A DNA stretch of 64,000 nt from Pomphorhynchus laevis. Its lineage: Eukaryota > Acanthocephala > Palaeacanthocephala > Echinorhynchida > Pomphorhynchidae. This document shows, one piece after another, positions 10,093 to 21,537 of this stretch. Numbering within the stretch: position 1 is the stretch's first letter; every line of letters starts with the position of its first letter. The DNA lies in NCBI GenBank assembly GCA_012934845.2, contig WNNJ02001230.1, forward strand, positions 1 to 64,000. Direction: 5' to 3'. The position numbers and the translations under genes are program-made. The notes below the pieces were generated by a model. The model saw only the letters and a list, made by a program, of their open reading frames with translations. It ran no database searches and was not told the origin of the DNA.

Positions 10093-10758
10093 CTATTTGT
10101 GACCATCTAAAAGTACGCCTTTTCTAATCCATTTTCGATTCTCTAACTCATCAAGCATGAACTTTGCAACCTCAGAACGAGGAATTCTGTGAGCAAATTC
10201 TGGGTTCGCATGGTAATACTTTCCTTCATCCACTAACAGCATAAATTTTTCATTTAATTTTTCTTTTGTTAAATAAGTAGGACGTACGATCGTATACTCC
10301 AGATTCGGCTGACTTTGAATAAATGTTTCCATGTTAAACAAATCATCTAAATGACGCCCGAGCATAGGTCTAGTAATAAATCGATATAGGAAAAAAGGAT
10401 ATGATTTATCATTCCGCTTCGACATTGCAGACGAAGTAAAAATTACTCTTGATATGTTGGCCGTTTTTGCAGCTTCCAAAATACTTCTGCATGTTTCTGT
10501 AAAAAATGTAATTGCAAATATGGGAATACCTTTATAACCAAGACAGGATATTATGGCATCGTGAGATTTTAATGGATCTACAAATGTTGATGGCTTGAAA
10601 ACATCACAAGTAATTATTGTTAACATTGGATTGGATTTCAAGTAATTAAGAGCTGAAGGATTTCGTACAAATGCAGTTACATTATGATTTCTAGATAATG
10701 CTTGACTAATAACTTGCTGACCAAGAGGACCAGTTGCGCCAAACACAGCTAATTTCAT
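10093..10758 (-). CDS. NAD(P)-binding SDR-family oxidoreductase, biliverdin reductase B/NmrA-like
   Basis: 221 residues, single exon, no internal stops. An atypical-SDR Rossmann fold begins at the N-terminus with KLAVFGATGPLGQQV; the dinucleotide-binding glycines are G7, G10 and G13. DVFKPSTFVDPLKSHDAIIS followed by CLG, and RVIFTSSAM, match the strands lining the NAD(P) site in BLVRB/NmrA-like proteins. A YTIVRPTYL block and a C-terminal IPRSEVAKFMLDEL are typical of this group. Human BLVRB (flavin reductase) is about 206 residues, so the length fits. The likely role is cytosolic NADPH-dependent reduction of flavins or a related substrate; the substrate cannot be read from sequence. An AATAAA lies about 77 bases past the stop. 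Confidence 0.8.
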   Translation of the reverse strand: MKLAVFGATGPLGQQVISQALSRNHNVTAFVRNPSALNYLKSNPMLTIITCDVFKPSTFVDPLKSHDAIISCLGYKGIPIFAITFFTETCRSILEAAKTANISRVIFTSSAMSKRNDKSYPFFLYRFITRPMLGRHLDDLFNMETFIQSQPNLEYTIVRPTYLTKEKLNEKFMLLVDEGKYYHANPEFAHRIPRSEVAKFMLDELENRKWIRKGVLLDGHK

Positions 10759-12442
10759 GTTCTAAATAAAAATATGGCTAAATTATTTAACTTTTCAGTC
10801 GACATTTATATAAGAAAATTTACTTAAGAAAATTTCATAAATGTGAAACATTAAAAACAACAATACTGTCCGCGAGACAGATCTTTCTCACTATCTATTG
10901 TTGTCAGTCCCACCTAAGTGGGATGTTAAAATACGCATCAATCTCAAACAGCTTCTAAATATCTTTACTACATTATATCCACATAATAGTTGGATACATA
11001 AACTATGCATGCCTTTTTATACTCAAGATTTCATTATTATGGATTCTATTTTGATATGCATGTAACTGCTTGTGTCTGAACTGAAAGGTGCATGTGTTTA
11101 ATCAAACTTATATTACTGATATTTATGATAAATTATCACATAATTATTAAATAATAAATTAAATTGATATACTGATATTAACATGCAATTAAAACTTAAT
11201 ATTAAATATGCTTTTTAAGCTTTTACATGAAATTAACGGCATTTTTTTGAACTGTTTCGGGGCTGAGCAAATAAAGTTTACCTGATTCCTGGAGTTGTTT
11301 AATTTTCTATTAAAAGCATTATTAATTGATTGCATAAATTAGTGAATTTCAAATTTTTAAATTTATAATATTTTAAAATATTTAAATTTGGAATATTTAA
11401 ATTTATAATATTTAAATTTGGTCATTTAAATTTGTAAAATACAATTTTGTATAAGAAATTTAAGGAAAACATAAACACGATTGTTCGCAAATGAACTCGG
11501 AATTGAGTTTTGTAAAAATGACCTCTGTAGAAATACAAGATTCTCTTATCATGCAATATTAATATAATATACAATATTCCATTTGTACGAGAGAATATAC
11601 TATATATTTTATAATTTAATAAAATATATATTTTTTGTAATTAATTATTCAAAAATGTAAGTTTTACTAAGCTAATGATCCTCTTATCTTGAGAATTATT
11701 AGGTAGTAATGGTGATATTGCTGTTCTCTACTAACATATTGATATATTTATAGATTGTAGAATAAAACAGTATCTTTTCAATTTCATTTACATAACAAAT
11801 AGTTTTACAATTTCTAAAATTAGGTTACCTTTAAAATAGTTTTACAATTTCTAAAAATGAAATAACTTATAGTTTACCTTTAAACAAGCAACTTCCGAAT
11901 CCTAGTAGCAAACTCTTGAAAACATGCAAATTTTCAATGCAAAATATTAAAACTTATCATTTATGATATTTAGGAATTTTTATATTGCATACTACTAAGA
12001 GCAAACGATTCACTTCATTATCTCAATTACTTTCGACATTTTGATTTCTATTTGTGTTCCTCCTCACATCACATTCAAGTAGAAACTTTTATTAAAATGT
12101 GAGATACAATAACCTTTAGAAATAATTTCGAAATAAAAAAATATTTTTTATAAGAAAATATTTTTGTAAAAATATTTTCAAGATATCAACACTAACTCAA
12201 TTTTCGAAACATTGAATATAAGTGCAAATTAAAAATCATTTGCTATAAAACTCATTTTGACTAATTTACACATTAATTCTTCTATTATAAACATTATTTT
12301 TTATTAGTTATAAAATATTTCTTAATTTTGTATGTTTACTCAAATAGGGTTGTTGTTAATAAATTTCCTTTAATAAAAAATACTATCTTTGTGGAATCAT
12401 TTCATTGCAGGTTATCAACATCACAAAATAAATTCAACAATG
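10759..12442. other. Long non-coding region upstream of the BLVRB-like gene
   Basis: AT-rich with short local repeats, for example ATTTAAATTTATAATATT around 11345-11435 and a TAGTTTTACAATTTCTAAAA duplication at 11803-11860. It should contain the promoter of the minus-strand gene, but no specific element can be defended. Confidence 0.4.
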
Positions 12443-12660
12443 AAATTGCCGCAAATGACAAGCTCAGCGTTTGGAGCTCAACAATAAAATTGCCGCAAAT
12501 GACAAACTCACCGTTTCCAGATCAATAAGGAAATTGCCGCAAATGACAAGCTCAGCGTTTGGAGCTCAACAATAAAATTGCCGCAAATGACAAACTCACC
12601 GTTTCCAGATCAATAAGGAAATTGCCGCAAATGACAAACTCACAGTTTCGAGCTAATTGA
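12443..12660. repeat. 44-bp minisatellite, five units in an alternating pattern
   Basis: AAATTGCCGCAAATGACAA recurs at 12443, 12487, 12531, 12575 and 12619, exactly 44 bp apart. Odd units carry CTCAGCGTTTGGAGCTCAAC and even units CTCACCGTTTCCAGATCAA, so the true period of units 1-4 is 88 bp. The last unit is a hybrid and decays. The pattern implies that a dimer was duplicated. Confidence 0.95.
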
Positions 12661-13327
12661 ATCTCTAAGTAGCTCGTACTCTCCACAACTGGATTGAAGG
12701 GTGAGAAAGACTAGACGGTGATTTAAACCAACGAAAGCTCCTTGTTCTATGCAAAACCCAATCTTTGCATTAAGTGAATATTTGCAGTTGTAAAACCCAA
12801 TCTCGGCAGTAAATAGTCAATTGTTAATTGAATTTATATGACAAAATTCAACTATCGCAGTATTGTAAAATTTAACATCCACTTCCGAAATTTGCAAATG
12901 TCGATGAAAATCGATTTTCCAAAAGTCAACGGTAAAACATACGCTAGTTTAAACAAATTTATTAACTAATTTCATAAATAATCCTAAATAGATAGAATTA
13001 TTAAGTAATAATCCTAAATAAGTAGGTTTTCTACCTATTTACTATCAATTTCAAACAGTCTGTTTCTAATATCCGAACCCTCAAAACAGTTAGACCTATT
13101 AATCCTGACAACCTATGATAAAATCACGGAAAACTACGATTAAGTACAATCGAGTCCACTAATTTAAGATAAGTAGTAATTAATAAGTTAAGTATCAAAC
13201 AAATCTTCAATAATAGCAAATATTTAAGAATCCGTAAAGTCATCTGTTAAAATCTGGACTAATGGCATCTACTTTGAGCCTACACAAAATTGGAGGAAAT
13301 ACTTTAGAATGCGACGCAAAGAAAGTT
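12661..13327. other. Non-coding spacer
   Basis: Contains a degenerate relative of the palindrome found at 13374 (TTTGCAAATGTCGATG near 12890) and the repeated phrase AAAACCCAATCT. No gene seen. Confidence 0.4.
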
Positions 13328-14638
13328 AATTGCTTTTTATATGAGAAAATTAAACAATTGTAAAATTAAACATCGACATTCGCAATTTGCAAATGTCGAT
13401 GAATATTTTGATCTCAGGATTTTAAGTTAAGGATGATTTTGAACAGTTATTCCAAATTTACGAAAATTATTAAAAAATTGTGTTAAAAATTCGAAGTTAG
13501 CTGCTGGAAAATAGTTGCTTAAGGTATTGTAGCCTTATTGGTACAAGTGACACAATATGCATTCCATATCTTTACGGCTGGTACTTGTTACAAAAATAAT
13601 ATGGATTATTATTTGAATTGACATTTCCATGTTTTTTATTGAAACGTTCAAAAATAAAGTGGTAAAGTATATACTAATATATTAAGGTCATACTTTTACC
13701 AGTTAAGATTATATTTTATTTCTTATCATTAAAATTTAATTTAAATATTTTTAAATGCACAAAGTTAATCTAAAAATCTTCGAAATTTTGATTGCAGATG
13801 AAACTGACATTTTTCAAATTCTCATTTGTATTTTTTAATTGGTTGATTAATTAATCTGTGACAAATAATTTTAATTTTCACATTTTATTGTTTCAAATTA
13901 ATTAAAAGCTTGCGCGTTTGATTAAAGTAATCAAGTTAATCATTAGCTTGCCCGTTTAATTAGATGGTTAAGCCTTCAATTAATGAAAGGCTTGTGTGTA
14001 TACTTTACCAGCCATATACTTCCGTACCGAAAATCTGAGCAATATTAAAGGTTAAATAGTCAAGTGTCATTAAAACATCATAAACACATATAATATGCAA
14101 AAGATGGTGGACAATCGAATTGAAAGGCATATTTGTTCCTACTGTATTCTTAATAGTCGGTAGAATGGGGTAGCATACCAGCAAACTCTTTAAGGCTTAT
14201 GTTTTTTCATGAACAGCCATATTCACATTTATACACTGAAAAATCTAGGTAGTATTAAATGTTCAATAGTTTGATATCTCAAAAGTAGCCTCTGCTTCAT
14301 TGAAACAGATTAGATCACCAGCGGACAGTTTTACAATACCTTGTAAATGATGAATTATTTAAAACTAACATTTTTGCGCCGATTTGAGTGACAACTTAAA
14401 CTGTAAATCACTGTATAATTAATATATTTAATTGAGAATGTGCCTTTTCCAGCAGTCAATGTGAATCATACTTCCCACTTTGACGGGGTTTTGCACTAAT
14501 GAAATCAATGTATTGCATTTCTACATCCCCTAGCACAAAGTTTCAATTTTTTATAATATAATTAACAGCATAATTGTGATCATATTCGCATGTTTTATCC
14601 ATGCAAATATAAACTAATATTCCAAGTGTTCACATGTG
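13328..14638 (+). repeat. Interspersed repeat, long copy 2 (1.31 kb)
   Basis: The last 860 bp equal copy 1. The first 450 bp are shared only with the inverted copy 3 (28275-28717). Near its left end is a 31-bp almost perfect palindrome (13374-13404, arms CATCGACATT/AATGTCGATG). No coding frame exists. It could be a non-autonomous DNA element or Helitron-like unit, but terminal inverted repeats and target duplications are not evident. Confidence 0.85.
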
Positions 14639-14649
14639 GGTGTTCACAT

Positions 14650-15119
14650 ATGTGTGTGGCGACAAGTCAGATGTATTCGGTGCCTACGCACTTGATTGTA
14701 AACAGAGCAAAGCGCGACATTCTCGACATACAAAGATAAACAAGCTACTATAACAAGCGCTCTGTAGCGCTGAAATACGATGCCGCTTAGAGTCGAGTGG
14801 CTTTGCGCGTGATGATGGCAAGCGACCCGATGGTTGTTTGTTAGTGCCATGGACAGGCGGCCTCCACCTGGTGTGGGACATCACACGTCCAAATACTATG
14901 GCCGCTAGCTACACTATGTATGCTGCTGCCAGTGCCGGAAAGGTGGCCGGACTCGCCGAAACACGGAATACCACAAAGTATGCACGCATAGATATGCGAC
15001 TATACGAATTTCAGCCCTTTTGTAGTCGAAACATTTATTGCATACGGCTCAAAGGATTTAGCAAATATGCAAACAACTGTCAATTCTCAAGCAAGTACTG
15101 GCAAGAAGCTGCAAGATAA
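14650..15119 (+). mobile_element. C-terminal fragment of a LINE with restriction-like endonuclease
   Basis: The first frame gives CGDKSDVFGAYALDCKQSKA and then RHSRHTKINKLL, a cysteine/histidine zinc-binding pattern. After one frame change come GFARDDGKRPDG, LVPWTGGLHLVWDITRPNT and an alanine-rich helix, ending with YARIDMRLYEFQPF. RPDG...VWDIT fits the PD-(D/E)XK-type nuclease core at the C-terminus of R2/NeSL/R4-like LINEs. The RT part is missing because the repeat copy ends 12 bases upstream. It is a different family from the element at 21.7 kb. Confidence 0.65.
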
Positions 15120-15469
15120 GCTTATTGCAGAAAAGGTAAGTGATTTGTTTACTGGATCTAACGTTAATCAGAGGGAACTTCTCCCTGTACCTAAACTGAC
15201 GAACTTAATTTGCGTTAAATTTACGTTCAATAGTTTAATATCTCAAAGTAAAATATCTTAAAGTAAAATTACTTATTTTAACTAACATGCAAATTTTAAA
15301 GTTTTCTCTTATTTAATTCTCGTTTTATAATGAAGACGATAACTTTTCCGTCTTTTTCCGAATAAGAATGCATGTCAGCAAACTCTTAAAGGATAGTGCG
15401 TTTCGGTTCGCTGAGCTTGACGATGAGTTGCAGTTGCAAATTTAACAGCTTCAACACACAAGGACGTTA
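15120..15469. other. Spacer, possibly LINE-A 5' UTR
   Basis: No coding frame of note. The last 100-150 bases before the LINE-A ORF1 start are GC-richer and probably belong to that element, but the 5' boundary cannot be set from one copy. Confidence 0.4.
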
Positions 15470-16506
15470 ATGGGAGGACGTAAGAAAGCAGCTAAGAACG
15501 ACACCAATTATGCCCAACTGCACTGCAAGTACAGTGCTCGACACACCACTGCAACGCCTGGACTAAAATCGACTGCGACAATAGTAAGTTTAAAAATGAC
15601 TTCCTATGTGGATTTTGTGCTAACAAACTAATCCGCGACCTGTCCAAGAAGCACATATCATCATACAACAGTCCACTTAAACTGCCCTCGTCGTTTCCGA
15701 TGTCATTTCTCCGACCATTAATCCTGCTACCATATACACTCAGCATCCCATTTCATCGTCATTTCCCTACACTCCCAACACATCCCATATGTCTCGTTTC
15801 TCAATAACCTAAATCCATCAATCAAAATAACCTCCACCAACGTCCACGATCCTTCCACTCATAACCTGTCCTCACATCCCTTGCCACCCTTATTATTATC
15901 ATTATCCTCTATGTCTCCCGTCGTCAAACCTACTCCCTCCATATCCTCAGCTGCCAGCTCTCCTTTCGTGATCTCACCTACTCACGTCACTCGGCCTCCT
16001 ATACGGAAACTCTTTCATTCTCGCGATCGTCGCGTCATCGTCACTAATATCACTTCTTCCACCTCCTTATCTCCAAAGCACGTCTCAACAATGATGTTTC
16101 CGTCTTCAGATCTATTCTCTCGTCTCTTGTTCCTGCGGATAAACCATCTTTTTCAACAACATAACTCCTGTCGCATTCATCCGCCTAAATAAATCTTCTC
16201 AATCTAATCCTTCCCAACCCTCTCTCCTAAAAAATGTTTTCAAGCATTGCTCTCACGCGTCTTCTGTCATCTCCCAACGATTCAAACTCATGTACACTTC
16301 AGCCACTGGCATTTTCCCCGATTGCACCCCCTTCCGAAATCGCTCAACTCTCATCTGCTCGCATCGAAAAACGCCGTCGCGAGGGAAACGACGAAACATC
16401 TCTCTCCATCCGAAACATCGACGGAAATTTTCAAGTTGTCCACACCCGCCCAAAAATTCGATGGCCTCTATATCTCGCCATTGTATACAGTCTTGGTTAT
16501 CTGCTC
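15470..16506 (+). pseudogene. LINE-A ORF1 (zinc module plus RRM-like region), frame-broken
   Basis: Starts MGGRKKAAKNDTNYAQL. One base out of frame, the conserved module CSTHHCNAWTK...FLCGFC appears (15531-15630), two Cys pairs around a Trp as in LINE-G, -I and -K. A proline/serine/threonine-rich linker follows, then HSRDRRVIVTNI (near 16015-16060), the start of the RRM-like nucleic-acid-binding region, and finally IEKRRREGNDETSLSIRNID and a VHTRPKIRW end. At least two frame changes separate these blocks. By homology ORF1 would bind the element RNA in an RNP. Confidence 0.6.
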
Positions 16507-18671
16507 CTACCTCCTTATTTTTTTACCGAACTCGCTGACCTCATGTCCCACTGTTCTTTGTTTTCTATACTTTCACTAGTTCTTGGCAACTTTAACAGCC
16601 GCCTTTACTTCCCCTCCACCGATTCCATCCGGTTCATCAACATTCTATCCAACTATAACTACAAACCCATCTCCACTGCCCCCACACATATCCTTGGTGA
16701 GGCACTCGACAACATCGCTGTCCACGATCATTTTGCTGCCTACACCTCATTGTCCATCTTCGATCCTGGTCTATCCGGTCACTTTCTCGTCACCCTTGAT
16801 CTCACTCACAACCACACCCCTCCTTACCAATCTACAATCCTACGTCGCCCTTGGAGAAATCTTGACCTCTCCCTTCATCGCTCTGCCTTACTCAAATCGT
16901 TTCTATCCTATCCCACAATAATATATTCTTCTACTCACGATCTCGCCTTTCTTTTCGACTCTGACCTCACATTCATTCTCGATCTTCTCATGTCCTTCAA
17001 GCCTCACCCACACCGTCGCTTGCACCGTGCCCCATGGTTTGACATCCAATGCCTACTCGCAAAGCGTCGACTCCGTCATGCTTTGAGAGTCTATCACCGC
17101 TCTCTCAGACGTGATTTTGCTCCATCATTCCGTCTTTCCGTGATAGCAATCTTGCTCATCGCCGGTCTCATCTCAACCTACTACGTACCAAATGCAACTC
17201 CTTCTGGCAGCATAAAATCATCACTTCATTCAACTCTAAGACTCTATGGCATACTTTTAACTCAATCCTTTCTCGCTCCTCTTTGCCGTGCAACATCAAT
17301 GCCCATGATTATTCGTCATTTCTCCAGAGCAAAGTATCCACGTTGCTCTCTCTCACACCCCGGTCTCCATCGTATCCCACTTGCCCCGCCTAGCATCATC
17401 CTTCCGGAACTCTTTCATCTTCTCCCTGTCTCACCTACAGAAGTATCATCTGTCCTCATGTCCTTGCCCAACAAAACCTCACCTGCCGATCCGCTGCCTT
17501 CACACATACTTAAATCCATATGCTCATCGATATTCCTCTTTCTCATAACCTTGTTTAATTCGTCTATCTGTAGTCGTATCTTCCCTTCACACTGGAAATC
17601 TGCAATCGTTCGTCCCCTCCTTAAGAAACAATCGCTCGACCCCTCCCTTCCTTCTAGCTATCGCCCCATTTCACTACTCACTACTCTTTCTAAGCTCTTA
17701 GAACGCATCATCTTAATACATATCGACGCTTATCTTTCCTCATCCAATCTGTATCCTCCTTTCCAATCCGCTCTCCGATCTAATCACTCCACAGAAATCG
17801 CCTGCATGAAAGTTTACAACGATTTACTCATTTCTCGAGACAAGGCTCTATATAGTGTTCTCATCTCCCTCGACCTCTCCTCCGCATTCGACATTGTCGA
17901 CCACTCCGTCTTCCTTTCTCGCCTTCGTTATGATTACGGATTTTCTTCCTCCTCCGTAGCATGGTTCGCCTCATATCTATCCGACCGTTCCTTTCGCGTC
18001 TGTTCTAATTCATCATCCTCCCCTCCCTATTTTTTTCGTGGGGTCCCACAAGGATCAGTCCTAGGTCCCTGCTTTTCTCTCTTCTGCTTGGCGATCTCTC
18101 TCCGTTTATCAAACCTTTTTCCTTTAATGTCATGCAATACGCAGATGACATCCTCATATATGCTCATGCACCCGCACATCGCATACACGATATCGGTAAT
18201 TCTGCCTCCATCTGTCTTTCTTCTATCTACAAACGTCTCTCCAATATCCATCTCGTTCTAAACCCCGACAAGTCTAAAATAATGTGGATCCTCCCACGTA
18301 AACCAAACATATATCCTCCCATTGTATCTTTTGCTTCATCTATCATCTTCATAGTACACAATCTCACTTTCTTAGGCTTCCATTTCGATGATCACCTTTC
18401 CCAAAAACCCTTAGTTCGTGACAAGGACCGCTCGTCTAACTTAATTCTCCGTGACATCCGCCGTATCCGCTCCCTTATCGACTTTCGATCTTGTATGTCT
18501 CTTCTTTCATCGCTTCTTTTCCCTAAAATCGATTACTGCCTTAACCTTTTCGCCAATTATGCAAAATCCATCATCCTACCCCTACAACGAATAATTAACT
18601 CCGTCGTTCGAGTGCTCTTTCGTCTCCTTCGCTTTGACCACACATCCACATGTCTTGCCCAACTCTCCTAG
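16234..18671 (+). pseudogene. LINE-A ORF1-ORF2 deletion fusion with RT
   Basis: The frame 16234-18261 begins in the ORF1 C-terminus and runs straight into ORF2 because about 130 codons of endonuclease, from just after the ORF2 start to the IVY block, are deleted near 16486-16491. The remaining endonuclease reads LGNFN instead of LGDFN and SGH instead of SDH, so both catalytic positions are lost. RT blocks follow: [58 protein letters not shown] one-base loss near 18070 moves the frame to 18132-18671, which holds MQYADDILIYAHA and the C-terminal region. Confidence 0.8.
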
Positions 18672-19095
18672 CCTACCATCTACATCCGCATCTAACTCCG
18701 CCGTCTTCTCGTAACTTTTCGTCTCATCGCTGTTGGCTCCCCATCGTTCATCAACCTTCCTTTCTTAGACGACACTCGCCCCACCTCGCTATCGCTGCGT
18801 TCCCGTCATACCCTCTTACTCCACGTTCCCAATTAGTCCAACAACTATGGTCTCCGATCCTTCCACGTCGCCGCTCCACTTGCCTGGAATCAACTCCCTC
18901 TCGACGTCTGCCGCCATCCCTCCTTTATCACATTTTAACACCTCCTCCGTTCACACCTTCTCGACACCTGATTTACATTTTTGTTTTGTTGTGGTCATGT
19001 AAGCGTGCGCTGGCACGCATTTGCCACGTTAAAATAAATCTTTTTTTTAAAGTTGGTTACTTAAACTGGTATTGTTTTCGGCTGACTAGTTTTCG

Positions 19096-19243
19096 GTCGT
19101 CTATGCACATTGACGACCGAAAATCCTGTAAATTTTCGGTCGTTAATATGCTTAGGAATTTGCTGGTAGGCTGCTCTTAGATCAATGATCGAGTAAAGTT
19201 TATATCGACTAACATCGGATACTAGAGCTTGAAGGTTAGGCAA
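19096..19243 (-). mobile_element. Ty3/Gypsy-like retrotransposon fossil (RT fragment)
   Basis: A short minus-strand piece reading LPNLQALV...IIDLRAAYQQIPKH resembles the reverse transcriptase of LTR retrotransposons. It is a broken fragment with no other parts of the element nearby, sandwiched between the LINE-A 3' end and a PLE junction. Age cannot be judged from so little. Confidence 0.6.
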
Positions 19244-19626
19244 TGTGTAAGCATATAAAACGATTTACTGTTTAAGAGAACAAAATTGTACCCGTAATTG
19301 TTTAAGAGAACAAAACAATTCTATTAATTCGAAACAAAACAATTCGATTAATTGTTTTGTTTATTTCGCAATTTTCAATTAATTCTAGATTATGGATACA
19401 TATTTGTTAATTTATTTTATCAAATTTAATCAGCTAACTGAGTCTACGTATTTAATATAATTATAAAATAAACAAAACATAATAATGCTAAATCAAAATT
19501 TAATAATTAAATAATAAAATTAATAATTGTTTTTAGATTTTCTATAATTTAAATCAAGTTAAAAAATGAAATTTAAAATAAACGTCATTTTTATGAATTG
19601 ACTAATAAATAACAGACGTTGTATCA

Positions 19627-19735
19627 GAATAAGAATTAGAGGTCATCAGGAGAAACTACTATGCTATCAGGTTTCGGCCCCTAACTCCTCTACACAACAT
19701 AGCAGCGGAGCCAAATACATGCTAATGATGTATTT
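19627..19735 (-). ncRNA. Conserved structured RNA of the PLE 3' tail (copy in PLE3)
   Basis: Same 12-bp stem, GAAAC/GTTTC helix and 8-bp hairpin (19713-19735) as in PLE2, essentially identical in sequence. Confidence 0.5.
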
Positions 19736-19779
19736 CCTCTGAAATAACTATCTAGTATCTTATTCTAATACAAAGTATA

Positions 19780-20367
19780 TTATTTATTATCCATCCATAA
19801 AAATTTGCCACTTAAGAGTTTAAATTTATTCTTTATATTATTGTGTTGATTTATATATTTTACTATTTTCTGCTTGATCTTATTTTTATAGTAACCTAGT
19901 TTAAAATATGTATCTATTAAATTATTTAAATGATTTTGAAGAAAGCCAATATCATTACATATTGTTGCAATTCTTAAAATTTCATTATTTAATGTATTAT
20001 ATTTTATATTATATGGTATGCATGAATGCTCATGCAAAAATATGTTTCTTGTAAATTTAAATATGTCATCTTTACGATATAAATTAATAGTAGTTTTAGT
20101 TAATGTTAATTTAATGTTCATATCTAGATATACACCTTCTTTATCATTAATATTGGTTTTGTTAAGAATAAGGCTTTCTGGATAAATGTGCTCACTAATT
20201 GAATAAAAATTATTAGAATTAAATACACATATATCATCAATGTATCGAAACATATATTTCATATATTTATATTGTTTAGATTTAGTTTTTACACAGTTAT
20301 GAACAAATTCATATTCTATAAAGCTTAAAAACAAGTCAGCTATAATTGGGCTACTATTACCACCCAT
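19780..20367 (-). CDS. PLE reverse transcriptase, C-terminal 195 residues
   Basis: Begins inside RT at MGGNSSPIIADLFLSFIEYE (in Penelope RTs preceded by KGVPM, which is present upstream in the same frame). The catalytic block YMFRYIDDICVF lies about 40 residues on. The conserved C-terminal region RKDDIFKFTRNIFLHEHSCI and GYYKNKIKQKIV matches the end of Penelope-type RT. No GIY-YIG endonuclease follows before the stop, so this is either an endonuclease-minus PLE or a C-terminally truncated one. The frame is intact from upstream of MGG to the stop, better preserved than in PLE1 and PLE2. Confidence 0.8.
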   Translation of the reverse strand: MGGNSSPIIADLFLSFIEYEFVHNCVKTKSKQYKYMKYMFRYIDDICVFNSNNFYSISEHIYPESLILNKTNINDKEGVYLDMNIKLTLTKTTINLYRKDDIFKFTRNIFLHEHSCIPYNIKYNTLNNEILRIATICNDIGFLQNHLNNLIDTYFKLGYYKNKIKQKIVKYINQHNNIKNKFKLLSGKFLWMDNK

Positions 20368-21027
20368 TGGAACACCTTTTATTTGTCTAAATATAGATGT
20401 TCCTACTTTTTAATAAGTTTGATTTATTAAAATATTTAATGATTCTAATAATTCAATTTTATCCATATATTTATATTTACTTGATGGTTTAATTTTTGTT
20501 AGATATGCGTTATAGTTATTATAACATATATATGTATATCTTTTTCCGAATATAAGATTAATTAATTTTACTAACAGTATTTTGTATTACAATAACTGTC
20601 TATTATACAACTTAGCCTATCATAGTCGTTAATTAATTTTTGATTTATTGAACATATGATATCTTTAGAAAAACTTCTTATATTTACATAAAGATCTTTT
20701 AGCTTATTATCACTTAAAAGTTGTTTTAATATTTCTAATTGTTTATTTATATACATATCTTTTTTATAAAACTAAGACTTTTACAATTGCATTCTGTTTC
20801 CATTATGTTTCTAATATTATCGTTACATATTGATTTTAATTCTTTATTATAATTACAAATTTTTCGTCCTAATGGTGGTAGGAGTTTATACCTTATTTTA
20901 GGAATATATTTACTTAAATCTGACCCTATTATTTCTTTACTTTTAGAATTATTTAAAAGTCCGGCTATATTTATATTTAATAATTATAATTATTGAATAA
21001 CTATAATTATATTACATTATAATTACA

Positions 21028-21537
21028 AAAAAAGTATTCCTCCTTATGTCATCACTGCACATGCCCCAACATCTAAAGCCATTGGTTTTTCTTCGAACTT
21101 GTCTTGTATAACCGGACTGCGACTGACCGAGGTATTCTGAAAAGAAATCTCACTCCAGTCGCTAGTCTCGAAATCTTATTCTTCTTGTCATTTATCTAAA
21201 GTCAGTAATATTAGATCGCTTGGTAATTACGAGTTATATTTTGCTACTCAAATAGTTCTGCTATCACATATCTACCCAAAATTATTGCGTTTGCCTAAAA
21301 AATCCATCTATCAAACTCCTAATGATATTATTACTCGTAACTAAGAGGCTTAAGTAATTAAAATTTAACAAGTATTTCATTCACTCAGATTTGCCGCTAA
21401 ATCTAACTGCGAGATGTGTACGTTGAGTCAATTTTAGTAGTGGTTTCTTCCGTTTCAGTCCTTTGACATTAAAAAAGTATTCCTCCTTATGTCATCACTG
21501 CACATGCTCAAACATCTAAAGCCAGTGGTTTGTCATC
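21028..21537. repeat. 510-bp insert bounded by 65-bp direct repeats inside PLE3
   Basis: AAAAAAGTATTCCTCCTTAT and the following 45 bp occur at 21028-21092 and again at 21472-21537 with few differences. The 380 bp between them has no frame and no similarity to the PLE. It could be a small non-autonomous element with terminal direct repeats, or a tandem duplication remnant. Confidence 0.65.

Larger units (their letters stand above)
15470..19036 (+). mobile_element. LINE-A, internally deleted CR1/L2-like retrotransposon
   Basis: Most complete copy of family A: ORF1, ORF2 with endonuclease remnant and RT, and a 3' UTR ending in a GCGTGC-GCTG-GCACGC hairpin (19003-19018) and AAAATAAATC plus T-run. 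Relatives lie at 2590, 36130, 38035, 55494 and 55967, and a related 3' end at 34946. The copy at 55967-56644 is nearly identical to 18040-18670, so the family amplified recently. This copy is dead: a deletion removes the first half of the endonuclease, and several frame shifts are present. Confidence 0.88.

Noticed and set aside
7055-14638. Two 860-bp direct repeats as a pair of LTRs around a 5.9-kb element
   Set aside because: The second copy continues 450 bp further left in common with the inverted third copy, the enclosed DNA is host gene plus unrelated relics, and the ends lack LTR-type termini.
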